Below are positions 49,185 through 59,659 of a DNA stretch of 64,000 nucleotides, piece by piece; position 1 is the stretch's first letter; every line of letters starts with the position of its first letter. The notes under the pieces were generated by a model. It searched no databases and was not told the DNA's origin. It saw only the letters and a program-made list of their open reading frames with translations. The DNA lies in the NCBI GenBank assembly GCA_035079385.1, contig JAVHKY010000005.1, positions 2,356,001 through 2,420,000 on the forward strand, read 5' to 3'. The translations under genes and the position numbers were made by a program. This DNA comes from Aspidiotus rigidus (lineage: Eukaryota; Arthropoda; Insecta; Hemiptera; Diaspididae).

Positions 49185-50888
49185 TGGAAAAGGGTTTTTC
49201 AATTGCACAAATCTACTTTATTAGTTGCTTACACAAGAGTACTTTCGGGTGTTATCCCATCATCAGTTGTGTCGCAACTGGAAAACAAGGCCATTAACCA
49301 TGAGTTTTTATAGTATAACACTGTGATCTTATTGGCTATAACAATGCTGTGTTGTGATTGGTTCTCTTATTCTTACAATAATATGACATTGTGTTCTTAT
49401 TGGCTAAAATATACTGCTTTGTGATTGGTTCAATCTATTGTTCTAAATGCTGCGTTTTTATTGGCTGCCTGGATTCCTACCGTCTCGTTGGTTGGTCCGT
49501 TCTTCTTCTTTCGTCCAATCACCAGGCCGAATAATTTTTCGCTGTCGAATGTGATTACATTGTTCAAGAGGCAGGCTTTCTTCCTCTTGGCTTTTGCAAT
49601 CTCCATTTGTTCCCAGAGTTTTCTCCTCTTTGTGCGATTCTCTACGTGTATGAATTCAAATATTCCCTCTCCATCGTGGTTTTCCTCGTTACTGTGTTTC
49701 CCAAACAGTGACTTGCCATCTTCTTTCTCCCTCGACGTTTTGTGCTCCTTTCTCCTGATCTCAAACTTTCTCCCAGTCTCACCGATATAGATCCCCTCGC
49801 ACGGTTCACAACTGAGCTTGTACACTCCGCTTAAGCTTTCCTTGTCCTTTTGTTCCGTCTGGTCATTGCTGATTCTCTTCACCATGGGTTGGTTATTCTG
49901 AATACCCACATACACATTGTAGCCATTGATGAACGTCTTTATCACCTTGTTTGTGTACTTTCCTATATATGGTATCGATCCGGAGTACTTTCTCACTATG
50001 CTATCATGGGTTCCTTCCTTTGTTTCCATTTTCCCAAAGACTCCCTCCACCACACATCTGCGGTAGCCATTGGCTTCTGCGATCTGCTTTACTATCTCGA
50101 TCTCTTTCCTCTTCTCTTCGTTGTTCTTGAGGATAGAAATTGCCCGATAGCAGTAGTTCTGGATTGCCGCTAACTTGTGCTTGGGGTGGTGGTAGGAGTC
50201 ATTTGGAATGATGGTGTCAGTATGCGTCGGCTTCCTGTAGATTTTGTATTTTATCCTATTGTTCTCCATTGTGAGTGTAAGGTCCAAATAGTTGATGGTC
50301 TCATTGCCTTTTTCTGCTGTGAATTTGATGCTCTCATTCATCGCGTTCATTTCTGAAAGGAATAGATCCACCTGTCTATCAGTGCCTGACCACACAATCA
50401 GGATATCATCTACATATCTGGCCCAGTGTTTAATCGAGTTTCTGAACTTGCTGCCCTTCAATATCTTGTTTTCCATATCATTCATGAATATCTCTGGCAG
50501 TATTGGTGACAGCGGTGATGCCATCGTAAGTCCCCTTTCCTGACTGTAGAACCTGTTATTGAAGCGGCAGTAATTCTGGCTCAAGATCTCCTCCACTATG
50601 TTGGCGTACTTCGACCCATCGGGGTTCCCATGGTATCTGTTTCCTTTGAGCAGGGTGAGACGTTCCTCCTTCGGTATGGTACCAAATATATTAGTCACAT
50701 CGAAGGACATCAGCTTGTCGTTACTCCTGATTTCCAACTTGTCCAGTTGCTCAATCAGCTCTCCGTGGTTTCTGATACTTCGTCTGGGTGCAAACTGGTA
50801 GTTTTCTTTCAGGAATGTGGCTACGATCTTTGCTATCTTGTAGCATGGTGATTGAATGCTGTTGACCAGGGGTCTCATCAGACCCTTA
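49185..50888 (-). mobile_element. Penelope-like element family A, minus-strand copy (5' truncated)
   Basis: Minus-strand retroelement running from about 50888 (start within the RT) to the terminal region at 49185. It consists of the RT-endonuclease frame, the CCAAT-box run and the hammerhead ribozyme at 49224-49278. The outer 820 bp (49185-50005) are nearly the reverse complement of 50889-51705, so the two copies form a long inverted repeat. Confidence 0.9.
49224..49278 (-). ncRNA. Hammerhead ribozyme (PLE terminus, left copy)
   Basis: Same 55 bases as the ribozyme at 51603-51657, on the minus strand. Core CTGATGA and GAAA, closed by stem I (GTTGC with GCAAC, ACACAA with TTGTGT), stem II GGG/CCC and a two-pair stem III in AGTACT; predicted cleavage after the C that precedes TTGTGT. 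Confidence 0.85.
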
Positions 50889-50890
50889 GT
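49430..50890 (-). CDS. Penelope-like reverse transcriptase with GIY-YIG endonuclease (N-terminally truncated)
   Basis: An uninterrupted frame of about 485 residues. The first about 25 residues of the longer open frame (to 50956) read through the antisense of the neighbouring copy and are not part of it. RT motifs: FDVTNIFGTIP (motif A), RGLTMASPLSPILPEIFMND (motif B), ARYVDDILIVW (motif C) and INYLDLTL. The C-terminal third holds the endonuclease: SGVYKLSC, a CEPC Cys pair, GIYIGETGRKFEIRRKEH and KSLFGKHSNEENH. This RT plus GIY-YIG architecture defines Penelope-like elements, which copy RNA at a nicked target. The RT fingers and upstream N-terminal region are missing, so the enzyme is probably inactive although the frame is intact, which implies a recent insertion. 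Confidence 0.92.
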   Translation of the reverse strand, partial: TKGLMRPLVNSIQSPCYKIAKIVATFLKENYQFAPRRSIRNHGELIEQLDKLEIRSNDKLMSFDVTNIFGTIPKEERLTLLKGNRYHGNPDGSKYANIVEEILSQNYCRFNNRFYSQERGLTMASPLSPILPEIFMNDMENKILKGSKFRNSIKHWARYVDDILIVWSGTDRQVDLFLSEMNAMNESIKFTAEKGNETINYLDLTLTMENNRIKYKIYRKPTHTDTIIPNDSYHHPKHKLAAIQNYCYRAISILKNNEEKRKEIEIVKQIAEANGYRRCVVEGVFGKMETKEGTHDSIVRKYSGSIPYIGKYTNKVIKTFINGYNVYVGIQNNQPMVKRISNDQTEQKDKESLSGVYKLSCEPCEGIYIGETGRKFEIRRKEHKTSREKEDGKSLFGKHSNEENHDGEGIFEFIHVENRTKRRKLWEQMEIAKAKRKKACLLNNVITFDSEKLFGLVIGRKKKNGPTNETVGIQAANKNAAFRTID

Positions 50891-51452
50891 GAGAAAGTAC
50901 TCCGGATCGATACCATATATAGGGAAGTACACAAACAAGGTGATAAAGGCGTTCAATGGCTACAATGTGAATGTGGGTATCCAGAATAACCAACCCATGG
51001 TGAAGAGAATCAGCAATGACCAGACGGAACAAAAGGACAAGGAAAGCTTGAGCGGAGTGTACAAGCTCAGTTGTGAACAGTGCGAGGGGATCTATATCGG
51101 TGAGACTGGGAGAAAGTTTGAGATCAGGAGAAAGGAGCACGAAACGTCGAGGGAGAAAGAAGATGGCAAGTCACTGTTTGGGAAACACTGTAACGAGGAA
51201 AACCACAGTGGAGAGGGAATATTTGAAGTCGTACACGTAGAGAATCGCACAAAGAGAAGAAAACTCTGGGAACAAATGGAGATTGCAAAAGCCACGAGGA
51301 AGAAAGCCTGCCTCTTGAACAATGTAATCACATTCGACAGCGAAAAATTATTCGGCCTTGTAATTGGACGAGAGAAGAAGAACGGACCAACCAATGAGAC
51401 GGCAGGAATCCAGGTAGCCAATAGAAACGCAGCATTTAGAACAATAGATTGA
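50856..51452 (+). CDS. Second family A copy: linker and GIY-YIG endonuclease only
   Basis: Plus-strand frame; the element-derived part starts at about 50889 with RKYSGSIPYIGKYTNK and runs through SGVYKLSCEQC, GIYIGETGRKFEIRRKEHET and KSLFGKHCNEENH to the stop at 51450-51452. It differs from the minus copy by few substitutions (for example KHCNEENHSGEG against KHSNEENHDGEG; CEQC against CEPC). The RT is absent. It abuts the minus copy head to head at about 50888/50889. Confidence 0.88.
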   Translation: MLLTRGLIRPLVRKYSGSIPYIGKYTNKVIKAFNGYNVNVGIQNNQPMVKRISNDQTEQKDKESLSGVYKLSCEQCEGIYIGETGRKFEIRRKEHETSREKEDGKSLFGKHCNEENHSGEGIFEVVHVENRTKRRKLWEQMEIAKATRKKACLLNNVITFDSEKLFGLVIGREKKNGPTNETAGIQVANRNAAFRTID

Positions 51453-51551
51453 ACCAATCACAAAGCAGCATGTTTTAGCCAATAAGAACACAATGTCATA
51501 TTATTGTAAGAATAAGAGAACCAATCACAACACAGCATTGTTATAGCCAAT
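51391..51551 (+). promoter_or_regulatory. Run of six CCAAT boxes in the PLE terminal region
   Basis: CCAAT occurs in the same orientation at 51391, 51418, 51454, 51479, 51521 and 51547, inside repeating contexts GAACCAATCACAA and AGCCAATAAGA. The first two lie at the end of the endonuclease frame, the rest just after it and about 50-150 bp before the ribozyme. CCAAT is the NF-Y site; a promoter role is inference. The left copy carries the same run inverted (ATTGG, about 49320-49500). Confidence 0.5.
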
Positions 51552-51602
51552 AAGATCACAGTGTTATGTTGTAAAAACTCATGGTTAAGGCCTTGTTCTC
51601 CA

Positions 51603-51657
51603 GTTGCGACACAACTGATGATGGGATAACACCCGAAAGTACTCTTGTGTAAGCAAC
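51603..51657 (+). ncRNA. Hammerhead ribozyme (PLE terminus, right copy)
   Basis: Stem I is formed by GTTGC-G-ACACAA and TTGTGT-AA-GCAAC. Between them lie the invariant CTGATGA, stem II GGG-ATAACA-CCC with one extra T at its base, GAAA, and a minimal stem III (AG-TA-CT) followed by C and the cleavage point. PLE termini are known to carry hammerheads with such tiny stem III, thought to work as dimers. The only departure from the consensus is the unpaired T before stem II. Confidence 0.88.
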
Positions 51658-51705
51658 TAATAAAGTAGATTTGTGCAATTGAAAAACCCTTTTTCAATAT
51701 TAGTG

Positions 51706-52379
51706 CTCTACTTACACCTCACTCACTCATTATGAGTTCCAATAATCCCGTATTTGGGCAGGTTTTCGTTGATGTTGGCCCATGTACTCGGCCCTTTTGG
51801 GTTCCGGCCGGCGTTTTATAATATTAATACGGTAAAAAGCTTATTTGTGAAATTGAAGGACCCAATTCCTCTAGTCGAGAGAAGTGGGAACGATTGCCCG
51901 GGTATTTATATAGGGATGACCAGGCGTCAGCTCCAAATAAGAATTGAGGAGCATGAAAAAGCGTGGGAGAAGGGTAATTTAGGTGAGTCGGCTTTTGCCG
52001 ATCATCTACTTGAGAGTGGCCATTGATTCAAGGAGGGCTCTGGTAACCTCCTCCATAGGGAGAACTCATATTTTAACCGGCTGGCCTTAGAAAATATAGA
52101 AATCATACGACACCGGAATAACAAAGACTTCACTGTGTTGAACAGGTTCATTCCTGAAGAGGGTCTGATTGAGCTAGTATATGAGAGTGCTTCAAACTTC
52201 GATGACTCGCTGGTTAAATCATGATCTTCTGGTTAACTCCCTCTGTCTTTGTTGATGTTGGATTCAGTCGCTTCCGTTTACGCTCCGGTGATGGTTGTTT
52301 AACCAAAAACGTTTAGCGGCTGTTTCTAGTGTGGTTCAATATAATTTGTTACACCTTCGGGTTGTACAATTTTCTTTGT
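51706..52379 (+). pseudogene. Penelope-like element family B, GIY-YIG endonuclease and 3' end
   Basis: Continuation of the RT piece at 48680-49140. It shows CPGIYIGMTRRQLQIRIEEHEK and ESAFADHLLESGH, an in-frame TGA at 52024-52026, then in the same frame HRENSYFNRLALENIEIIRH and GLIELVYESASNFDDSLV, ending TGA at 52222-52224. About 155 bp of 3' untranslated sequence follow before the host ORF resumes near 52380. One internal stop and the RT frameshift make it inactive. Confidence 0.8.
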
Positions 52380-53650
52380 AATATCACAAAAGGTGAAAAT
52401 TCGAAAAGAAGAGAAGGTGTCGACAGACGCCTTACTCTTATTTCAAAGAATCGCGTTGTTGAAGGAGAGTAAGGAACATCTGCGCGACTACTTCACGTAC
52501 AAATTGACACCATACTCACTGTCTCTCTTTGATGCTGTTCTTATGAGGAAAACGATAAAATCCTCTATATGTAATTGCTTTTCTATTCTCGTAGTGCCTG
52601 AGGACGACATAGCGGAAGAGTGCACTGTGTGATTGATGGAGGCTTCTTGTTGCATCGCTTAATCTGGCCAAAAAATGTAACCTTCGGGGAATTATGTGGA
52701 GAATACCTTAAGTATGTCATGAATAATTGTGGACCTGATGTAACCGTCGTCTTTGATGGCCATTAAGATGAAGCGAGTAATATAAAAGTGTCCGAACATA
52801 CTAGACGTAGTCTGAAAATAAAAAGGGCCAACCTACAATGCAGAGAGAATGCAGAAGAGATAGTAAAACAATCAGAATTTTTATCGAGAGACAGTAATAG
52901 AAAGATGCTCATAAGAATTTTCCGCCAGAAACTTGACAAAGCATGCACAGTCCATGTAGCTAAAGCACATGCTGACAAGCTCATTGTTGATACGGCAAGT
53001 AGCCTGCCCTCTCTCTTTAGTTGAAGTGCAGAATATTGATTTGATTGTACTGCTAGTGGCTCTAGCTACTGAATCGGCACCTTTGTATTTTCTGAAACCT
53101 CGCGCAGGGAAGCAGTCGGAAGCTCTGTAGAGCATTGTCAAGGCAGAAGGGGTGCGTAATATGAGGGAAAGTGTATTTATAGCGCAAGCTATTAGCGTTT
53201 GCGATACAACTTCTTGTCTCTTTGGACGCAGTTGGACAAGAACGTTGAAACCACTATGTATGCCTAAATTTGACAGTGTTAGGGAAACCTTTTTAAGTCT
53301 AAACGCGACGCCAGAAAATGTGCTCAAAGAGGGTTGCGCCTCATTACTACAAAGTCCATTTCCCTCAATGAGCTCCGGTTCCAAGATTGCGTCAAGAAAA
53401 CCCGGAGTAAAGTCAACCTCGAGGCTTTGTCACCCCCCGAAAACTCGGTCATGCACCACTTATATAGGGTAGATGTTACCATCAAATCCAAACTTGGCTG
53501 GGCAATGAGAAAACCCCAACCGAATGTGGGTATGAAACCTGTTACTGGAATCTTGGAGCCAATTGACATGAGTAAACTTGCAGCGCCGATCATTCTCTTG
53601 CATTTAATTTCATGTGGCTGCAAAAAGAGATATGAAAACGCATGCAGTTA
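52380..53650 (+). pseudogene. Repetitive nuclease-like ORF with Cys-rich tail, decayed
   Basis: Frames in order: start after ATG with KVKIRKEEKVSTDALLLFQR (52393 on), then FIIDGG-like IDGGFLLHRLIWPKNVTFGE and CGPDVTVVFDGH followed by a stop, EHTRRSLKIKRANLQ, AHADKLIVDTA, NIDLIVLL, AISVCDTTSCLFGRS, LNELRFQDCVKKTRSKVN, EPIDMSKLAAP and a CGCKKR tail. The DGG / VFDG / HADxxIV / DxDLxVLL spacing resembles PIN/FEN1-type nucleases, and the same ORF type is widespread as a repeated gene in arthropod genomes. Here it has at least four frameshifts or stops and altered acidic positions. Its leader lies at 48568-48679, separated by the PLE nest. Family recall is from memory. Confidence 0.65.
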
Positions 53651-53703
53651 GCGAAAAGCTGGTAAATTATTCAATCACCCAAAGGAAAAATTTCCCTGTA
53701 GCT

Positions 53704-53870
53704 TTGACACCTTCTCTTCTTTCCGAATTTTCACCTTTTGTGACATGGTGACCAACGATTTCACTGTCGCCGATCTTTCGAATTTTATAACTGCAAAGTT
53801 CTGGCCTATGAATTTTCGCCTCCTGGCAACGAAGAATGAGGATTTTTCGCGCTAAATAATGATTAAGCAT
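53704..53870 (-). repeat. Inverted copy of the nuclease-like ORF leader and start
   Basis: Minus strand reads the 112-bp leader (53865-53757), then CACCATGTCACAAAAGGTG and the first dozen codons (to about 53704). It matches 48568-48679 joined to 52380-52430, so it preserves the arrangement before PLE family B was inserted. It may be the start of a second, inverted copy or a terminal inverted repeat. Confidence 0.7.
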
Positions 53871-54400
53871 CCATAGAACGATCACATCTTGAAGAACAGT
53901 ATGGAATAACAATGGATTTTAAAGGATAGGAAGACAGTGTAAAACAGAAGAACCGAAAAATTAAGCAAATGCAGCAGACACTGCTCTTTGAATGTTTCCA
54001 AGTCCTTTCTCTCTCCAAAGTAAATTCCTTTCCATATACATAATATCATAGAGCATGAAGCGTTACGCAGACTCGCTACTCGCAGATGAAGCATGTTGTA
54101 GTTTCAATGACGTCATCGAGTGGACTATATCCTTCAAAGTAAAGAAGGCTGAAGCCTCTCAAGTTTTAACCGGACTTGAGTGCCACTGGACACTTCACAT
54201 ACATACTAGGCTAATTTTTCTGTTGGGTAACTGGGTTATAATTCTGTTGGCTCATAACTCGAATTTTTTCCAGATGTTTCAAATAGGTCTCGACCGCACC
54301 TATCCTATGACATCAACAGAAGGTTTTAAATTTTGAATAGAAAACTTTAGCCATACAAATATTTGCTAAGAAAAAAATGACCAATGATTTTCTCTTCCGG
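53871..54400. other. Gene-free
   Basis: No exon or element recognised; short open frames only. Confidence 0.35.
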
Positions 54401-54429
54401 GAAAAACATTCCATCTTGGGTGCTACTTT

Positions 54430-54620
54430 ACTAGTTAGTTTACAGGAGTAATTTTGAGGGTTGTTCATCATCAGTTGTATCGCTACAGAAAACAAGACCT
54501 TAAAAATTAGTTTTTATAGTATAACACAGTGATCTGATTGGCTTTAACATTAAATAATGTGCTGTGTTTCTATTGGCTACCAGGTTTGCTGTCATTCTGT
54601 TCTTTCTCTCTCGTTCAATT
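54430..54620 (-). repeat. Decayed PLE family A terminus with broken hammerhead
   Basis: On the minus strand the ATTGG/CCAAT-spaced terminal region and ATACAACTGATGATG...TACTCCTGTA are recognisable. The CTGATGA block is kept but GAAA reads CAAAAT and stem II is lost, so the ribozyme is inactive. Confidence 0.7.
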
Positions 54621-56670
54621 GGGATGTTAACCTAAGTAGCGTAAGTTGGTGGTCGTATTCGAACGTGTGGCGGGTGATTTTAAAGTACCATACTTCATGA
54701 TGCGGAATTGGCAATTTTCAAATACGATTTCAAATGATCACAATTTGTATTATCGAAAAACGAGTAAAGGAATCAGTTGTGGCATATTTTAGCTCACCAA
54801 GTGTAGTTTTAACCTAATAGCTCAAAAACTAAGCATTGTATGTAAAAATGTAACGTCGCGAAAAGTTACTGTCAGTGCCAGCTGAGTCTAATCAAATCAG
54901 TCAGAATCGGGTCAACAAATCTGACTTCATGCCGATTCACTATCAACGTGTTGGCGTACATCTGATTTTGAGTAAGAATTGAGGATTACGACGTCAATTC
55001 ACGGTTGTTTCAAAGTCGTCCTGCTTGAATTCTTAGAGTCGTACAAATCCACCGTTAATCGACGCGATAAAGAGCAATTGACTTTAAGTTCATCGAAAAT
55101 ATGCAGAAGTTGACTCGAGGTCGACTCAAGATTAACGTGCCAAATGTGTTGAAGTTGAGTCGACATAATTTAACTCCATGTTGTGACCTGACACCAACGT
55201 CAGGAAACAGTCAATTTTGTGACGATTTCGTCGTTCACTATGCGCAGGTCTATCGTTCGCTCAAGATCATATTTTTCTTTTTAACTACTTCATCAGCTTG
55301 ATTAGAATAAAATATTTTATGCAAGGATCAAACTCACAGACATTCCCGCGAGACCGTCTTGGCGCCGCTATTTTGACCCGAAATATTAAAAATTGGGCAA
55401 TTAAGTCTGTATGGATCGAAACGCGTCCAAATATTCTGCGCTTATTCATGTGAAGTTCAATGCACCTCCGAATGTTATATAAACGTCCAAATTAATATCA
55501 TCCTTCGCTCTCGTGAGCGCATAATTAGGCATCTTCTTGACGCCATTGTGTAATTTCCTTTTTCCACAATTTATGGAGGAAGAAAATGCAATTCATTCAA
55601 AATTTGCAGATGAGATACAACGTTCCGTGCTCTACAATTTTAAAAGCCCAATATCAACGGAATAGTTTTGAATTTAAAGTGACTGGTCGTCGTCGTCGTC
55701 TCGACGATCATTGAAGAGCCATAGTGTGCCTTCAATATAATGTTGGCGAGTCGAGTGGTTGTTTGTGAATTTGTCTCCAATGAAGACCTAGTCGCTTGTG
55801 TTCGTGTCAATTTTTGAAATACTGATTAATGCGAAGAATAATTTTATTTTAAGATTGTTCCAATCGAATATATTTTATATACTTAATAGTGCAGCTTGAC
55901 ATATCTACTCATTATTATTCGAGAAATTCTGTTCCACGCACTGATATTGATCAAATGAACATCCTATGAAAAAAAAAAAAAAAAATTCATGGCGCCCACT
56001 TCGGTCAATTGGCACGTTTTATTGGCATTGATGATGGAAAGATTCAGTCTATGTTAGTGGTCAATGTAAATTGTCTTCTCTGGTTAATGGATTTGATCGC
56101 CTGTCCGTAAAATCTCTCAGCGAACGAGTTATAAAAAACCTATTTTCAAACATTCCTATCTTTTTTTTTTTTTCCTTCTCCCTTCTTTATTTCATGCATT
56201 TGTGAAAATCTCTCGAGTTCAATACTATTCGTTTGATGTATTGGCGTAGCCTAAAAACAACGTTTATTACTACTGGTCTAATGTTTGTTATTATGCCGAG
56301 ACTCTTAGAAATAATGTAGTAGGCAATATACCGTGGTTTTGCGACGTCTGTAGAGTGAAAAATTTGAATAAACACAGTTCAGAGGAATTGCTATCCCTAA
56401 TATTCTTTAGATTTTGCAATTTTCGGTAAATAGAAAGTGAGCATTGAAAAGAAGAAGGATTTTGTCAGTTTTCTTTTCGTTTTTTGGTCAACAAAAAAGA
56501 TTTTTATAATCGCTGTATCAATTGTCTCTCAGGTTCTAGATCTGAGGAGAACAAAGATGCGGATCTCGCTTGGTTTCCAGATCTTGACGTAGAAAAAATC
56601 TAGATTTCTTGAGCTCTACATCTTGGTGGAAAAAGAAGCTTTAGATCTTTTGAAAAAAATGAAGAAATAA
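54621..56670. other. Gene-free
   Basis: No exon recognised. 54880-55150 is unusually rich in GTCGA/TCGAC words, a trait shared with 35300-36480, which suggests a common decayed repeat. Poly(A) run at 55970-55985 and poly(T) near 56160-56173. Confidence 0.4.
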
Positions 56671-58049
56671 AGGCTCTGCCGGGCTAGCGGGGGGGGGGGG
56701 GGATGGGTGGCCTTGGTCGAACAATGTTTCAAATGTCCGTCAAAATGTGGTCTCCAATGAGAAAACTCGAAATCCAAAAAATTGGACCCATCCGCTCACC
56801 CACATGGGCTGAAGAGTCATTTTTAGGCCTAAAATCCAAATGGATGTATCTCAGGCAATAATGATTGCACAGCGACGAAACTTGGGGACATTCTAGTATT
56901 ATGTGAACGTTCATCCATGGTATTTTTTTCAAACAAATTCATTCATATTTCCCGTAGTTTCTAGCAATAACGAAACTTCAAACTCGAATATTAAAAAAAC
57001 TCGGTGGGGGGAGGCACCTGGGGAAAATCATTCATTTGAAGCGCCACACCCTCTACTACAACATACATGAGTATCGTAGTCCTCGGTGAGGTGGAACATT
57101 CCCAAAAAAATCAATATTTAATGAATTTCTGTGATTTTTCCCATGAATAGCGGGGTGGACTATGACTACTACCGCAATAGACCGCGAGAAATCAATAGTC
57201 AATGTTCGGGCTGAAAAATACACACTCCTGTGTGGGATGAAATGAGTATGTAGATAGACCGAAAATATATTTTCAGTATTTTGTTTATCGATTTTGTCAA
57301 TTCTTATGTGAACACCTCCTCCGATTTCGTGGAGTACGTTAGGTTGAAAAAAATAGTCCAATAGTTCTCCAGTCGCTGGAACGTTCTGGATATGACAAAT
57401 AATCGAGAAAATCCACTTTTTCAACGTGGAGGACCACGAGTTTTTGTATTTTGCTCATAAATCAGATCAATTATAATGTAAACACATCCGCCGAGTTTGA
57501 AAAAAAATGGTCAAAACTCTCCAGCCGCTGGAATCTTTCGGAAACGACCAATAATCGAGATAGTTCACTTTTTCACCCTGGAGGACCATGAGTTTTGGTA
57601 TTTCGTTCATCAATCAGGTCAATTCTTATGTAAACATGTCCGCCGAGTTTGAAAAAAATAGTCCAAAAATTCTCCAGTCGCTGGAACGTTCTGGAAGTGA
57701 CAAATAATCGAAAAAATACACTTTTTCAACCTGGAGGACCGTGATTTTCGGTATTTTATTGATCCAGTAGTTCAAATCTTATGTAAATAACCTCCTCCGA
57801 GTTTGGAAAAAAGAGTCAATAAATTCTACAGTCGCTGGAATGGCCTGAAAATGAAAAATTAATAATATCTACTTTTTGAACCTGGAGAATCGTGATTTTT
57901 TATATTCCATTTATCAATAAGGTCAATTTTTAAGTAAACACATCCCTATTTCGAAAAAAATAGTCAATAAATTCTCCAGTCGCTCATTGGTATGGTCGAT
58001 TCTTTTAAGAACACTTACGTCGAGTTTTAAAACAATTGAAAATAACAAA

Positions 58050-58235
58050 AGACGGCTCCCTTAACGAAGTTGAACGAGGAACGCAGGGAACCTGTTTTAT
58101 GTGTCAAATGGGATTTGGGATTGAAAATTCAAGGAAGCCTAGACCTAGATAAAGCTAGTATAAAGAAGGCCCAGACCTACTATAAGCCTAGTATAATATA
58201 GTTTGAGAGTCTAAATTTTTCTTGAATCTCCAGCC
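58050..58235. repeat. 46-bp-unit family fragment at the centre of the giant inverted repeat
   Basis: Nearly the same text as 286-440: CTTAACGAAGTTGAACGAGG, AACCTGTTTTAT, CCTAGACCTAGATAAAGC and GTTTGAGAGTCTAAATTTTT in the same order and orientation. Confidence 0.8.
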
Positions 58236-59659
58236 CAACTTGTAAGACGTATTAACATAAGATTTGACCAACAAAACACCAAAAGTCACGGCTCGGCATT
58301 TTGAAAAAGTGGACTTCCTCGATTTTCTACTATGTCTGGACCGTTTCAGCGACTGGAGAATTTATGGACTACTTTTTTCCAACTCGGTGGACGTATTTAC
58401 AGAAGAATTGACCTCATTGATAAACAGAATATGAAAAATCACACTTTTCCATGTTGAAAACGTAGATTACCTGGAGTTTTTACTATTTCCAGGGTATTCC
58501 AGCTGGAGAATTTTTTGATTATTTCTTCCCAACTCAACGGATGTATTTACATAAGATTTGATGTAATTGATGGAAAAAATACCATAAATCACAGCTCTTC
58601 ATGGTAAAAAAGTGGACTTACATGATTTTCTGCTATTTCCAGACTGTTCTAGCCACTGGAAAATTTTTTGACCATTTTTTTCAAACTCGACGGACATGTT
58701 TACATTATAATTGACCAAATTGATGAACAAAATACCAAAAATCACGGTCCTCCAGGGTGGAAAAGTGGATTTCCCCGATTTATTGTTATTTCCAGAACAT
58801 TCCAGCTACTGGAGAATTTTTTGGCTATTTTTTTCAAACTCCACGGACACGTTTACTTAAGAATTGACCTAATTGATGAATGAAATACAAAAACTCACGG
58901 TCCTGCAGGGTAATAAAGTGGATGTTCTCGATTATTTGTCCTTTCCAGACCATTACAGCGGCTGGAGAATTTTAGGATTATTTTTTTCAAACTCGGTGGA
59001 CATGTTTACTTGAGAATTGACCTAATTGAGGAATGAAATATGAAAAGTCGCAGTTCTCCAGGTTGAGAAAGTGGATTATCTCGATTATTTGTCGTTTCTG
59101 AATGATTCCAGCGGCTGGAGAATTTTTTGACCATTTTTCTCAAACTCGGCGGATGTGTTTACATTATAATCGAACTGATTTATGAGCAAAATACAAAAAC
59201 TCGTGGTCCTCCAGGTTGAAAAAGTGGATTTTCTCGATTATTTGTCATTTCCAGAACGTTCTAGCGACTGGAGAACTGTTGGACTATTTTTTTCAACCTA
59301 ACGTACTCCACGTAATCGGAGGAGGTGTTTACATAAGAATATTGACCAAATTGATAAACAAAATACTGAAAATATATTTTTGGTCTATCTACATCCTCAT
59401 TTCATCCCACGCAGGAGTGCGTATTTTTCAGCCCGAAGATTGACCATTGATTTCTGGCGGTCTATTGCGGTAGCAGTCATAGTTCACCCCGCTATTCATG
59501 AAAAAATCACAGAAATTCATTAATATTGATTCTTTTGGGAATGTTCCACCTCACCGAGAACTATGGTACTCATGTATGTTGTAGTAGAGGGTGTTGCGCT
59601 TCAAACGAAAGATTTTCCCCAGGTATCTCCCCCCCGATTTTTTTAAATTTGAATTTGAA

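Noticed and set aside
49425..50851. Several plus-strand frames of 60-120 codons
   Set aside because: They are antisense to the intact PLE RT-endonuclease frame.
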